NCBI GenBank assembly: GCA_016206085.1
Contig: JACQSF010000026.1
Location: 1 to 33,099 of the forward strand
Length of the DNA stretch: 33,099 bases
Direction of reading: 5' to 3'
From: Candidatus Uhrbacteria bacterium
GTDB lineage: Bacteria > Patescibacteriota > Patescibacteriia > UBA9934 > GWF2-40-263
Shown here in pieces: positions 9,474-18,596 of this stretch. The notes below the pieces were generated by a model. It saw nothing but the letters and a program-made list of their open reading frames with translations, did not search any database and was not told the DNA's origin. The position numbers and the translations under genes were made by a program. The first letter of the stretch is position 1; every line of letters begins with the position of its first letter.

Positions 9474-11201
9474 ATGCCCCGCAAAAAAATCACCAACAAA
9501 CAGATCATCGACATCTTCCGTGAGATTGCGCTGCATCTTCGGGCTGAGGATGTTGCCTTCAAGCCGCGAGCCTACGAAGTCGCCGCCGAGGGAATCGCTG
9601 GACTGAGTGATGAACTCACTGACCTCTACAAAGAGTGCGGCACAAAATGTATCGACGATATTCCCGGCGTTGGAAAGGATCTCTCGGCCAAAATCGAAGA
9701 GCTCCTCACGACCGGCAAACTCGATTATTACGATCAACTCAAAAAGAAATATCCCTTCGACATGCTTGACATCTCACGCATTCAAGATGTTGGTCCCAAA
9801 ACAGTTTTTAAACTCTATCGCGTGCTCAAAGTTAAAACTGTCGCCGATGTAGAGAGAGCTGCCAAGCAAAATAAGATCGCCGCCATCCCCGGCATGGGCA
9901 AAAAAAGCCAGGACAAAATCCTACGTGGGATCGAGTATCTCAAGGGCGACGCCGGACGACGCATCATTCATGACGTCCTCCCGTTTGCCCGCGGCCTGGT
10001 CGACAAACTCAAGGAAATTCCTAGCACAATACATATCGATATCGCCGGGTCGCTTCGTCGTCGCAAAGAAACGATCGGCGATATTGATCTCATCGCCACG
10101 ACCTCAAAGCCAAAAGAACTTGTGCGTGTCTTCAAAGCCCTGCGTGAAGTCGACCAAGTGCTTGAGGAAGGCCCAAACAAACTTATGGTGCGTTACGTGA
10201 ACGGCCTCCAGGGGGATCTTCTGGTTCTGCATCCTGACGAGTACGGCGCCACGCTCGTCCACTTCACGGGATCACGCGAGCACAACATCCTCCTGCGCGA
10301 ACGAGCCAAGCGCAAACACATGAAGCTCTCCGAACACGGACTCTTTAAGGGCAAAGCACGCATCACGAGTCGCACGGAGGAACAAGTCTACAAGCACCTA
10401 GGTCTCCAATTCATTCCACCGGAAATTCGCGTAGGCGCCGATGAGGTTGAAGTGGCGGACAAGAAAAAAATTCCAACCCTCATCCCCTACGATTCCCTCA
10501 AAGGCGACTTGCAAGTCCAAACAGACTGGTCCGACGGAACTGGTTCGATCGAAGAGATGGTACACGCCGCCAGAGAGCATGGTCTCTCCTACATGGCCGT
10601 CACGGATCACACAAAGGGGCTGACGATCGCCCATGGTCTGGACGAGAAACGTCTGCGCCAACAGGGTCGCGAAATCGATCGCCTCAACAAGAAACTCCGC
10701 GGCTTCACCGTCCTGAAGTCCACCGAGTGCGATGTTCTCAAGGACGGACGCTTGGATCTCTCCGATTCGACTCTCAAGACGCTCGACATCGTCTCAATCT
10801 CGGTCCACTCCAATACCAGCATGAGTAAGGTCGACATGACCGAGCGGATTATCCGCGCGCTGAAGCACCCACTGGTGAACATCCTCTTCCACCCAACCGG
10901 TCGTGTGGTTGCACGGCGTGACGCCTATGAGCTCAACATGAGCCGTGTGATCCGAGCGTGCCGTGAGTATCATGTGGCACTGGAAGTAAACGGCTCGGCA
11001 AGACTCGACCTGCACGAGGCTCATATCCGCCAGTCGATCGAGGAAGGCGTGAACCTCGTCATCAACTCAGACGCGCACGACCCCTCGCATTTCCAGAATC
11101 TCGAATACGGCATTGCCCAAGCCCGCCGTGGCTGGGCAACCGCCGCAGACATCCTTAACACAAAACCGCTCAAGGGTTTCCTGGCGGCTTTGAAAAAATA
11201 A
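9474..11201 (+). CDS. polX: PolX-type DNA polymerase/3'-5' exonuclease with PHP domain
   Basis: Helix-hairpin-helix segments (IPGVGKDLSAKI, IQDVGPKTVFKLY), nucleotidyltransferase RRRKETIGDIDLIAT, C-terminal PHP domain (DLQVQTDWSDGTGSIEEM, AVTDHTKG, NSDAHDPSHF). Confidence 0.93.
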   Translation: MPRKKITNKQIIDIFREIALHLRAEDVAFKPRAYEVAAEGIAGLSDELTDLYKECGTKCIDDIPGVGKDLSAKIEELLTTGKLDYYDQLKKKYPFDMLDISRIQDVGPKTVFKLYRVLKVKTVADVERAAKQNKIAAIPGMGKKSQDKILRGIEYLKGDAGRRIIHDVLPFARGLVDKLKEIPSTIHIDIAGSLRRRKETIGDIDLIATTSKPKELVRVFKALREVDQVLEEGPNKLMVRYVNGLQGDLLVLHPDEYGATLVHFTGSREHNILLRERAKRKHMKLSEHGLFKGKARITSRTEEQVYKHLGLQFIPPEIRVGADEVEVADKKKIPTLIPYDSLKGDLQVQTDWSDGTGSIEEMVHAAREHGLSYMAVTDHTKGLTIAHGLDEKRLRQQGREIDRLNKKLRGFTVLKSTECDVLKDGRLDLSDSTLKTLDIVSISVHSNTSMSKVDMTERIIRALKHPLVNILFHPTGRVVARRDAYELNMSRVIRACREYHVALEVNGSARLDLHEAHIRQSIEEGVNLVINSDAHDPSHFQNLEYGIAQARRGWATAADILNTKPLKGFLAALKK

Positions 11202-11207
11202 CTCCGA

Positions 11208-12029
11208 CTATCCCGAAAGGGCTGTCTTCGAAATTCGGTCGGTCACGCGTGTGAGCGTCTCAAATCCCGGAAGCTGGGCGATGCGATTATTCACGTAGGT
11301 ACGAATTTGCTCCACGCCGTCATGACCAGAAAACAGGGTTCGAATAACAATGTTACTCTCCGCTTGCGTCTTCACTCCCTCCCCCACCGGCTTCCAAAAT
11401 TTCTCGATCAGATACCGAGCGAGTTGTTGACGGAACGGTGACTCTTTCAAGTTAATGTTTGCCACACTCCAGTAAAACATTGAATGCTTCGCTTCCTCGC
11501 GGGCAACGGCTTTGAGGATGTACTCCAGGACTGGATGTCCTGCGAGCTCCCAGAGTCGACGGTACCCGGTAAGCGTTGAATATTCATGGATCGCGCCCCA
11601 GGTCATGTGCACACTCGTGAAATTCTTCCCAAACGGAAGCGTGATCCATTCCTGAATCTTGCTGCGTAGTCGATACGAGAGGGTAAGACCATCAAACCCT
11701 TTCTGCTTCCAGTCTTTCTCTTGAGGGCACCCAGCTTCCTCGAGAAATCGACTCAGTAGTTGGCCATGCACCGGTTCCTCGGTCGCCCATTGTTCCATGA
11801 ACTGTCGAATGACTGGCTCCTTCCCTGTGGCACTTTTCATGAGCTCGTCGAAGTAGCGCGTGGTCATCGTCTCAATGTCACGCATATACAAGAGGACTGG
11901 GAAAAATTTCTCGTCGATGGAATGGCTCTTGATCTCCCCCCAGGGAACTCCATCAATAAAAGACTTGGTGATCACGCGATCCCCTTTCTGGTACCAGTTC
12001 AAAACGTCCTTGGTTGATTCAAACAGCAT
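11208..12029 (-). CDS. Ferritin-like diiron protein, acyl-ACP desaturase-like
   Basis: Two ExxH-type motifs in spaced helices (WATEEPVHGQLLSRFLEEAG and VAREEAKHSMFYWSVANI), resembling the fatty acid desaturase type 2 fold. Confidence 0.65.
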   Translation of the reverse strand: MLFESTKDVLNWYQKGDRVITKSFIDGVPWGEIKSHSIDEKFFPVLLYMRDIETMTTRYFDELMKSATGKEPVIRQFMEQWATEEPVHGQLLSRFLEEAGCPQEKDWKQKGFDGLTLSYRLRSKIQEWITLPFGKNFTSVHMTWGAIHEYSTLTGYRRLWELAGHPVLEYILKAVAREEAKHSMFYWSVANINLKESPFRQQLARYLIEKFWKPVGEGVKTQAESNIVIRTLFSGHDGVEQIRTYVNNRIAQLPGFETLTRVTDRISKTALSG

Positions 12030-12053
12030 ACAAGCCTATTTTTACAGAATCCT

Positions 12054-12821
12054 ATGTCCCAAGCAACTCCCCCTGCTCGCGAGCGGGGGAAAAATCCCCT
12101 GCGTGAGGTCGAGACGCGCGTCCGGAAACTCCCGGTCGACGCCCCCTATAAAGCCTTCTTTCGGTCCGCCACCGGGACAAAGTTGAAGTTTCTCGCTGTG
12201 CGAATGCCGAACCTAAACCAGCTCGTCCATGAGGGGTTCTCCTTCTACAAGAAAACGGATCGAGAAATTCTTAAGGACTGGGATCAGGTCTGGAACCAAA
12301 CAACACTCCACGATGTGATGAGTCTCCCGCTTATCTATTACCGCTGGAAATCTTCGACGCTTACCTCGGCTGACTTCTACGTATGCAAACGCTGGATGGA
12401 ACGGGTGGAGAACTGGGCGCATGCCGACCAGCTCTGCCAGCTCCTATCGATTCTCTACGAGAAGAATCCCAAACTCGTTGAACCAACTCTGCGGCAATGG
12501 AATCACTCGAAGAACCCCTGGAAGCGCCGCGCGAGCGTCGTCTGTACGATCTACTACGCAAGCAAGAAACGAACGCCTCCCTCGCGCAAAGTCGTCCTGT
12601 TTCTCATCGAACCACTACTCCAAGACAAAGACCATTACGTCCAAAAAGGCGTAGGTTGGCAACTACGCGAAGCCTACAAACTCTGGCCACGTGAGATCCT
12701 CTCCTTCCTCGAATCCCATGTCCTCGAACTCCCCGCGATTACATTTTCGTATGCGACGGAGAAGCTGACGAAGATAGACAAAAATCGACTAAAGGAAGCG
12801 CGTAGAGAATCGAGACGGTAG
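12054..12821 (+). CDS. AlkD-like DNA alkylation repair protein
   Basis: KFLAVRMPNLNQLV...NWAHADQLCQLLS...NPWKRRASVVCTIYYA...KDHYVQKGVGWQLREAYK, HEAT-like AlkD pattern. Confidence 0.85.
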   Translation: MSQATPPARERGKNPLREVETRVRKLPVDAPYKAFFRSATGTKLKFLAVRMPNLNQLVHEGFSFYKKTDREILKDWDQVWNQTTLHDVMSLPLIYYRWKSSTLTSADFYVCKRWMERVENWAHADQLCQLLSILYEKNPKLVEPTLRQWNHSKNPWKRRASVVCTIYYASKKRTPPSRKVVLFLIEPLLQDKDHYVQKGVGWQLREAYKLWPREILSFLESHVLELPAITFSYATEKLTKIDKNRLKEARRESRR

Positions 12822-12857
12822 ACCACACCCCCTTTCTTTGCTACCCTTTTCCCGCGT

Positions 12858-12943
12858 GGGCGAGTGGCGGAATGGTATACGCAGGGGACTTAAAATCCCC
12901 AGGGGGAAACCCCATGAGGGTTCGACTCCCTCCTCGCCCACCA
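12858..12943 (+). tRNA. tRNA-Leu(UAA)
   Basis: Acceptor GGGCGAG/CTCGCCC, anticodon stem-loop GGGGA-CTTAAAA-TCCCC, T-arm GAGGG-TTCGACT-CCCTC, encoded CCA. Confidence 0.95.
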
Positions 12944-13008
12944 AGAAAATATGTTTGACCATCAAGCGTTTTTTTATTTCATGCTTCCTTCCCGCTCAGA
13001 GAAAAATT

Positions 13009-13029
13009 TGTTACACTTTTTGTGTAACA
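13009..13029. promoter_or_regulatory. Candidate operator of the toxin-antitoxin module
   Basis: Perfect inverted repeat TGTTACAC-TTTTT-GTGTAACA 14 nt upstream of the antitoxin ATG. Confidence 0.55.
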
Positions 13030-13042
13030 TATCGCCAACCAT

Positions 13043-13300
13043 ATGCAATCAAAAACCATCGGGATGCGAGAATTGCGCCATCAACTCGCAAGAATCGCAC
13101 GAGCCGTGGAGCAAGGGCAATCCTTCCTTGTCACGATTCACAACAAAACCGCTTTTCGTATCGTGCCTCCAAAAAAGCATGAACGAGACAGAAAAATCGG
13201 CAAACGTCTTGTTGATGAATTCAAACCCCTGCAGTTCAAGTCCGGAAACAAACATCTGAGCCAAAAAATTGACGAAATCGTCTACTATGATCGTCGCTGA
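13043..13300 (+). CDS. Phd/YefM-type antitoxin
   Basis: MQSKTIGMRELRHQLARIARAVEQGQSFLVTIHNKTAFRIVPP; immediately followed by an overlapping PIN-domain ORF. Confidence 0.75.
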   Translation: MQSKTIGMRELRHQLARIARAVEQGQSFLVTIHNKTAFRIVPPKKHERDRKIGKRLVDEFKPLQFKSGNKHLSQKIDEIVYYDRR

Positions 13301-13673
13301 TTCAAATATATGGATCGCTTTGCTTGATGCATCGGACAGCCAACATGAAAAAGCCGTACGACTTGTCTCCACATTCGAAGAAGACCTCCTTGTTCCAGAG
13401 TATGTCATTCTGGAAGTATGTACTATCTTGAAACAAAAAAGACGAAAACAGCTCGCGAGTAACTTTGTACAAAAAATCCTCATGGATCCGGACATCCATG
13501 TTGCCGCATCAGAGTCAACGCATCTTGCTAGAGTGATCGATGTCTTTTGTAAGCATGAACACAAACATCTGTCCTTTGTTGATGTATCTTTATTCCTGCT
13601 TGCTAAATCACATACCGTTTATACCTTCGATAAAAAACTCGCTTCCGCCATCAAAAAATATGATCGAGCGTGA
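13287..13673 (+). CDS. PIN-domain toxin (VapC-like ribonuclease)
   Basis: [23 protein letters not shown]...[15 protein letters not shown]...[28 protein letters not shown] acidic residues present. Overlaps the antitoxin by 14 nt. Confidence 0.8.
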   Translation: MIVADSNIWIALLDASDSQHEKAVRLVSTFEEDLLVPEYVILEVCTILKQKRRKQLASNFVQKILMDPDIHVAASESTHLARVIDVFCKHEHKHLSFVDVSLFLLAKSHTVYTFDKKLASAIKKYDRA

Positions 13674-14670
13674 AGAAATAGAGATTCCAGAGCGAGTTGT
13701 CGCAACCGAGGCTCCAAATGAGGAGCGGGAGTTTGAGGTTGGATTGCGACCACAATCGTTGGCAGACTTTGTGGGTCAGGACGATATCAAAGAAAACTTG
13801 TCGATCTTTATTGAGGCCGCCAAGAAACGTGAGGAGCCGATCGAGCACGTGCTTCTCTACGGGAATCCTGGTCTTGGGAAGACGACGCTCGCCCACATCA
13901 TCGCCCACGAGATGGGTTCACAAATTCGTGTAACTTCTGGTCCAGCGCTGGAACGCATCGGCGACCTTGCGGCCATCCTCTCAAACCTCGGACAGGGAGA
14001 CATCCTTTTTATCGACGAAATCCACCGTCTCAACAAGACCATCGAGGAAATCTTGTATCCAGCCATGGAGGACTACGCCCTGGATATCATCGTGGGGAAA
14101 GGTCCTACCGCCAGGACTCTGCGCCTCAATCTCGAACGCTTCACGCTGATTGGTGCTACCACTCGCCTTTCACTCTTGTCTGGACCTCTGCGTGACCGCT
14201 TCGGCGTCACGCATCATCTTAACTTCTACGAGGACGAGCACATCGGCCACATTGTAAAACGCAGTGCCGGACTCTTGAAGACATCCATCGACGATACGGC
14301 AATTGAGATCCTTGCCCGCCGCTCCCGTCGCACACCCCGTATTGCCAATCGTCTCCTACGCCGTGTTCGAGACTTCGCAGAAGTTCGTGGAGATGGCCAT
14401 GTGTCAGGACAGGTCTGTGACGAAGCACTCCAAAAACTCACCGTCGACCACATGGGACTTGACCAAACCGACCGACGCATCCTCCAAACGATCATTGAGA
14501 AATTCGATGGTGGGCCGGTCGGTCTCTCAACCATTGCGGCAGCCACACAGGAAGAAATCCAAACGATCGAAGACGTGCACGAACCATTCCTCATCCAAGT
14601 CGGATTCCTTGCCCGCACACCGCGTGGCCGTATCGTAACCGAACACGGATACAAGCATGTGATAAACTAA
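13660..14670 (+). CDS. ruvB: Holliday junction branch migration DNA helicase RuvB
   Basis: [58 protein letters not shown]...[23 protein letters not shown]...[18 protein letters not shown]. Confidence 0.98.
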   Translation: MIEREEIEIPERVVATEAPNEEREFEVGLRPQSLADFVGQDDIKENLSIFIEAAKKREEPIEHVLLYGNPGLGKTTLAHIIAHEMGSQIRVTSGPALERIGDLAAILSNLGQGDILFIDEIHRLNKTIEEILYPAMEDYALDIIVGKGPTARTLRLNLERFTLIGATTRLSLLSGPLRDRFGVTHHLNFYEDEHIGHIVKRSAGLLKTSIDDTAIEILARRSRRTPRIANRLLRRVRDFAEVRGDGHVSGQVCDEALQKLTVDHMGLDQTDRRILQTIIEKFDGGPVGLSTIAAATQEEIQTIEDVHEPFLIQVGFLARTPRGRIVTEHGYKHVIN

Positions 14671-14677
14671 GAGAGCT

Positions 14678-14962
14678 ATGTTTGCGATCCCCAACATCAA
14701 TCTGCCTCTCTACGTTTTCTTGTTTGTATTCATGGCGTACATGTTGTTTTACGTCCTCTATAGTCTATTCAACGTGTATCACTTGATTCGCTACGGGGTA
14801 TACGGCTTTGGTCTCTATCTCATCGTCACGATCTTCGCTGGTGGGACGATCATCCTGCTGGCTGGATCCACGTTCATGTTGATGACGTACGACTGGACCC
14901 TGCCGATCTCGCTCAACAACGCGGCAAAATTTTACACGGAGGATCTGTTTCCCGACCTATGA
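14678..14962 (+). CDS. Small membrane protein, hypothetical
   Basis: Two to three hydrophobic segments; overlaps the next ORF by 4 nt. Confidence 0.65.
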   Translation: MFAIPNINLPLYVFLFVFMAYMLFYVLYSLFNVYHLIRYGVYGFGLYLIVTIFAGGTIILLAGSTFMLMTYDWTLPISLNNAAKFYTEDLFPDL

Positions 14963-15540
14963 TGCGACTCGATCACCTTCCCAATCAGCGGCCTGATGAA
15001 CATGTCATTCTTTTTTTACGTCGACACTGGTTTGCCCTCTTGGCGATCGCGGCGGCCTTTCTCCTTCTTGTGGGTATCCCCCTGGTGGGGGGTTGGTACT
15101 TCCTCGACACGGTCGAGCGTTGGATCGCGCATCCAATCATGGGTCCTTTGCTGATCGTTTTAAGCAGCATCTACGTTCTTTCGATTTGGCTCTTCGCCTT
15201 TCTTGAGTTCACTGATTACTACCTTGATACCTGGATCATTACCAATGAGCGCATCATCAACATTGAACAAGAAGGACTCTTCAACCGCACCGCCTCTGAA
15301 CTGGATCTTGCCGCCGTTCAAGATGCGACAGCAGAAATTCGCGGGATTCTTCAAACGCTCTTTACATTCGGCCAAGTCTACGTGCAGACCGCTGGCGAGA
15401 AAGGCCGCTTTCACTTTAAAAACATCGACAACCCAGAGAACGTGAAAGAGCTTATCACCAGGCTTGTAGAAGAGGATAAAAAAAGGTTGAGTGCATTGGG
15501 AGCGGGTGGGCATGGCAACGCAAAAACAACGATAACGTAA
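14959..15540 (+). CDS. Membrane protein with PH-like (bPH2/DUF304-type) domain
   Basis: Two TM segments followed by YYLDTWIITNERIINIEQEGLFNRTASELDLAAVQDATAEIRGILQTLFTFGQVYVQTAGEKGRFHFKNIDNPENV. Confidence 0.75.
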   Translation: MMRLDHLPNQRPDEHVILFLRRHWFALLAIAAAFLLLVGIPLVGGWYFLDTVERWIAHPIMGPLLIVLSSIYVLSIWLFAFLEFTDYYLDTWIITNERIINIEQEGLFNRTASELDLAAVQDATAEIRGILQTLFTFGQVYVQTAGEKGRFHFKNIDNPENVKELITRLVEEDKKRLSALGAGGHGNAKTTIT

Positions 15541-15563
15541 AGACAGCCTCGCGGCTGTCTTTT
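15538..15563. terminator. Bidirectional terminator between convergent genes
   Basis: AAAGACAGCCTCGCGGCTGTCTTTT. Confidence 0.7.
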
Positions 15564-16626
15564 AATTCTCTTTCTGCCACTCGTGTGTGTGCCACGCCCA
15601 ATCGGCAAGGGCATTCGCGTCCTCAAATGAGGCACTCCGTGACCCCGCGCCGAACACGACGATGAGTAACTCCGTGTCCGCGTCTCCATTCATCGGCCTG
15701 AGTGTCACGACGAGATTCCAACCCGACTCATCCAGGTATCCTGTCTTCCCGCCGGTGACATAGAGGTCGTCGTATGCCGGCTTCCAGAGCATCCAATTGG
15801 TATTCGTCATCTTCTTCCGGGTATCTTGTGTGAGATCAGTAATGTACTTCGTGTACGTCGATGTGAAACGGGTAATCTCATCTCGTTCAAGAATGTCCGA
15901 CGCAAGCCTCGCCGTCTCACGTGCCGTTGAGACATTTCCGAGTTCAATACCTGTGGGGTCGACGAATGCCGTATTGATGAGCCCGAGTGAATCTGCACGA
16001 ATATTCATTTCCTCGAGGAACTCACTCGATGAGAGTCCCGTTGTACGTGAAAGCGCATTGGCCGCATTGTTTGCACTCGCCACGAGCGTTGCATAAAAAA
16101 GATCTTGAACGGAGAAGACGTCGCCGTCATTCACGTAGAGCTTCGCGCCCCCGACGTCGTCAGTGGCGCGAACATCTGCAATCTGATTCATTGACACCTC
16201 ATAGTCCAGAACAACATCCGCGGTAACAAGTTTCGTGAGACTCGCAATCGGCCAGATTTTATTCTCGTTTTTAACCGTGAGAATCTTTCCCGTCGATCGA
16301 TCCATGACAACATAGGCCGCTGATTCGATCGACGCTTCGATCTCGCTCGCATCTACTCGCACAGGCACCCCATCTCCTTCCTCTGGTCCGTAGGAAGCAA
16401 GTTCCTCATGTTCCATCCAGCCGTATTGAGTGGCCCAATCTTCAAGATCGAGAAGGAACCCCGCCGCGGTCCCCGGAATCGCCCGTTTGGTATCCGTATC
16501 AAACGCTGCCTGGAGGTCGGGACGCGCAAAATAGATCGTCTCAAGCGGATCCTGTGCAGCAAAAATCGCCGCAGGGAATGCTGCGGCGACTACCAGAATC
16601 AGCATGAGTGATTTCTTTAATCCCAT
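15562..16626 (-). CDS. D-alanyl-D-alanine carboxypeptidase (peptidase S11)
   Basis: Signal peptide; SxxK motif (ASLTKL), SxN motif (ASANNAANALS), KTG motif (TGGKTGYLDESGWNLV). Confidence 0.92.
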   Translation of the reverse strand: MGLKKSLMLILVVAAAFPAAIFAAQDPLETIYFARPDLQAAFDTDTKRAIPGTAAGFLLDLEDWATQYGWMEHEELASYGPEEGDGVPVRVDASEIEASIESAAYVVMDRSTGKILTVKNENKIWPIASLTKLVTADVVLDYEVSMNQIADVRATDDVGGAKLYVNDGDVFSVQDLFYATLVASANNAANALSRTTGLSSSEFLEEMNIRADSLGLINTAFVDPTGIELGNVSTARETARLASDILERDEITRFTSTYTKYITDLTQDTRKKMTNTNWMLWKPAYDDLYVTGGKTGYLDESGWNLVVTLRPMNGDADTELLIVVFGAGSRSASFEDANALADWAWHTHEWQKEN

Positions 16627-18527
16627 CTCTTTATGAGATCAACGTCCGTGTAAAAATAGTGCAAAATTTCTTCCCAATCGTCTCCATTGTTTGCCATGCA
16701 CAACGCCTCGGTTGCTCCCATACCAACACCATGACCCCAAAGCGTGTATCCACGTTCTTCGTCACAGGGAGCATCCACGCCAATGAGCCACGCAACGGAT
16801 CCGCCCCAGACTTCACTCCATGATCGTGTGCGTCCGTCTGAGCGTGAAAAGTACGGCGTGAGCGCCGTGCGGCCATCATAATTCACCGTGATACCACGTG
16901 TGTCCTCGACCGCCTCGCGGATGAGTGGATGAATCGTTTCGTATCCGTAGCCAAAGTAGACCTGATCATCCGCATACGCATTCATATGGAAGTAGCCTTG
17001 GTGTTTCGTGTTGCGTTCCCAGTGATACAACGCATACGTACGTGCGACGGTAATGAGAGCCTTCTTGAATTCCTCATGGGAGGCATTGGACGTTTCACCA
17101 AGACCATACAAATACTCCTCGATCGGCAACTCGTTGATCACCCAGACTTCGTCCTTGTACGGAATGTACTGAAGCTCAAGTGTGTCACGAAACTGATTGA
17201 GGGCGTAGGAAGCTCCACGGGTTTTTCGACGATCAAAATTCTCGATCGTGCAGATGGCCTCTTCGTTATCTGGAACAAATCGAAGGTACTTATGTGTCTG
17301 CTCGATCCCACGACCACGATTAAAGTAATAGCGTTGATTTTTGTAGAAGGCACGAACCATCTCATCTTCTTCCATCTTTCCCAGAAGTCCACCCTCACTG
17401 TCGACAAGCCTCCATGTGGAGTCACAACTAATCTCGGTGACCCAGTCTGTTTCCTCGTCAATCGTGAGCAAACCAATGCGGACGATCGGCTCATCAATTT
17501 CCCTATCCGATTGCACCTCTTCTTCCTCAACCGTCACGTCATCGTCGATAATCTCAGGCGAACCTCCTGTCACTTCCACGGGAATATCGATATAAAAATC
17601 TGGAATCACGGTGTCGTCCACTGCCATTTGGTAGCGCACGGTATGCGAACCATTACTGGTGGGAGCCGTAAACTTAAACGAAAGTAAGTCGAGACCTCCA
17701 GGTTTCACGCTCCCAGTCGTATTCACGACAAGCTCCGTGTCGCTCACCCAAGAAGCATGAGCCGTATCTGTACTTGCAATCGCATAACTGGTTGTTACGA
17801 TCTCTCGTGTGCCCCAGCTAACCGTTCCCGTATTCTTGATACCAACCTTATAGGTGATCACGTCGCCCGCTTGTGCTTCAACCAGCTTGGTTGAGCGCAA
17901 CAACACCGTCGCGGACAACCCGTTTGTCTCCGGCGATGCTTCACCGTCACTCAAAGGATTTTCCGATGAGAGATCCTGTGAACCAACTTCAGTCTCTCCC
18001 TCTTCTTCGTCCTCATCTTCCACGTTAATCGTCAACGTAAATTCTCCTCCCGGAATCCAGGCAGCATCCTCGGCCGCGAGATGGAAGGTCTCTTTGTATG
18101 TCCCCTCTGATTTTGGAGCCTTCAATGTGAGGTAGATCGACCCAACTGAACCCACAGCCACGTTCGATTCTTCTAAAAGCGCGGCCTGAGTGTAGTCGAT
18201 CCAATTATCGGTCTTAAAATCGCTCACGCGATACTTCGGGTCGTATGTGTAAATAGAAACGTAGGCAGACCCTGAGTTCGTCCAGGTTTTTGAACCAATG
18301 TTCTTGAAGGTAAGTACTACCTCTTCAGTCGCGCCAGGCACGATCGTAAACCCACTCTTAGGCCCAGAAACTTGCAATGCTTCAAAGCCATTTTTTGCTT
18401 CAGCGCGAACGGCAGTTGGCAAACAAAAAAGCCCTCCCACAAAGAGGAATAGGGCAAACCAAACCAGCGAAATACTCGCGGCTCTTGAGGTGGTAGCATG
18501 GGGGACCTTCAAGAGGAACGGATTCAT
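16617..18527 (-). CDS. SpoIID/LytB-domain protein with N-terminal Ig-like (NBR1-type) repeats
   Basis: Two Ig-like segments (VLTFKNIGSKTWTNSG..., YKVGIKNTGTVSWGTRE...), then IEEYLYGLGETSNASHEEFKKALITVARTYAL...YFSRSDGRTRSWSEVWGG...GHGVGMGATEA. Confidence 0.85.
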   Translation of the reverse strand: MNPFLLKVPHATTSRAASISLVWFALFLFVGGLFCLPTAVRAEAKNGFEALQVSGPKSGFTIVPGATEEVVLTFKNIGSKTWTNSGSAYVSIYTYDPKYRVSDFKTDNWIDYTQAALLEESNVAVGSVGSIYLTLKAPKSEGTYKETFHLAAEDAAWIPGGEFTLTINVEDEDEEEGETEVGSQDLSSENPLSDGEASPETNGLSATVLLRSTKLVEAQAGDVITYKVGIKNTGTVSWGTREIVTTSYAIASTDTAHASWVSDTELVVNTTGSVKPGGLDLLSFKFTAPTSNGSHTVRYQMAVDDTVIPDFYIDIPVEVTGGSPEIIDDDVTVEEEEVQSDREIDEPIVRIGLLTIDEETDWVTEISCDSTWRLVDSEGGLLGKMEEDEMVRAFYKNQRYYFNRGRGIEQTHKYLRFVPDNEEAICTIENFDRRKTRGASYALNQFRDTLELQYIPYKDEVWVINELPIEEYLYGLGETSNASHEEFKKALITVARTYALYHWERNTKHQGYFHMNAYADDQVYFGYGYETIHPLIREAVEDTRGITVNYDGRTALTPYFSRSDGRTRSWSEVWGGSVAWLIGVDAPCDEERGYTLWGHGVGMGATEALCMANNGDDWEEILHYFYTDVDLIKRWD

Positions 18528-18596
18528 AATTTGTACTTAGAGAATACCATTTTTTAAGGGTCTCGTCAACGCAATTTGTGCTACACTTTCTTTCGT

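Noticed and set aside
10193-11024. Minus and alternative-frame ORFs within polX
   Set aside because: Shadow ORFs of a long, well-supported gene.
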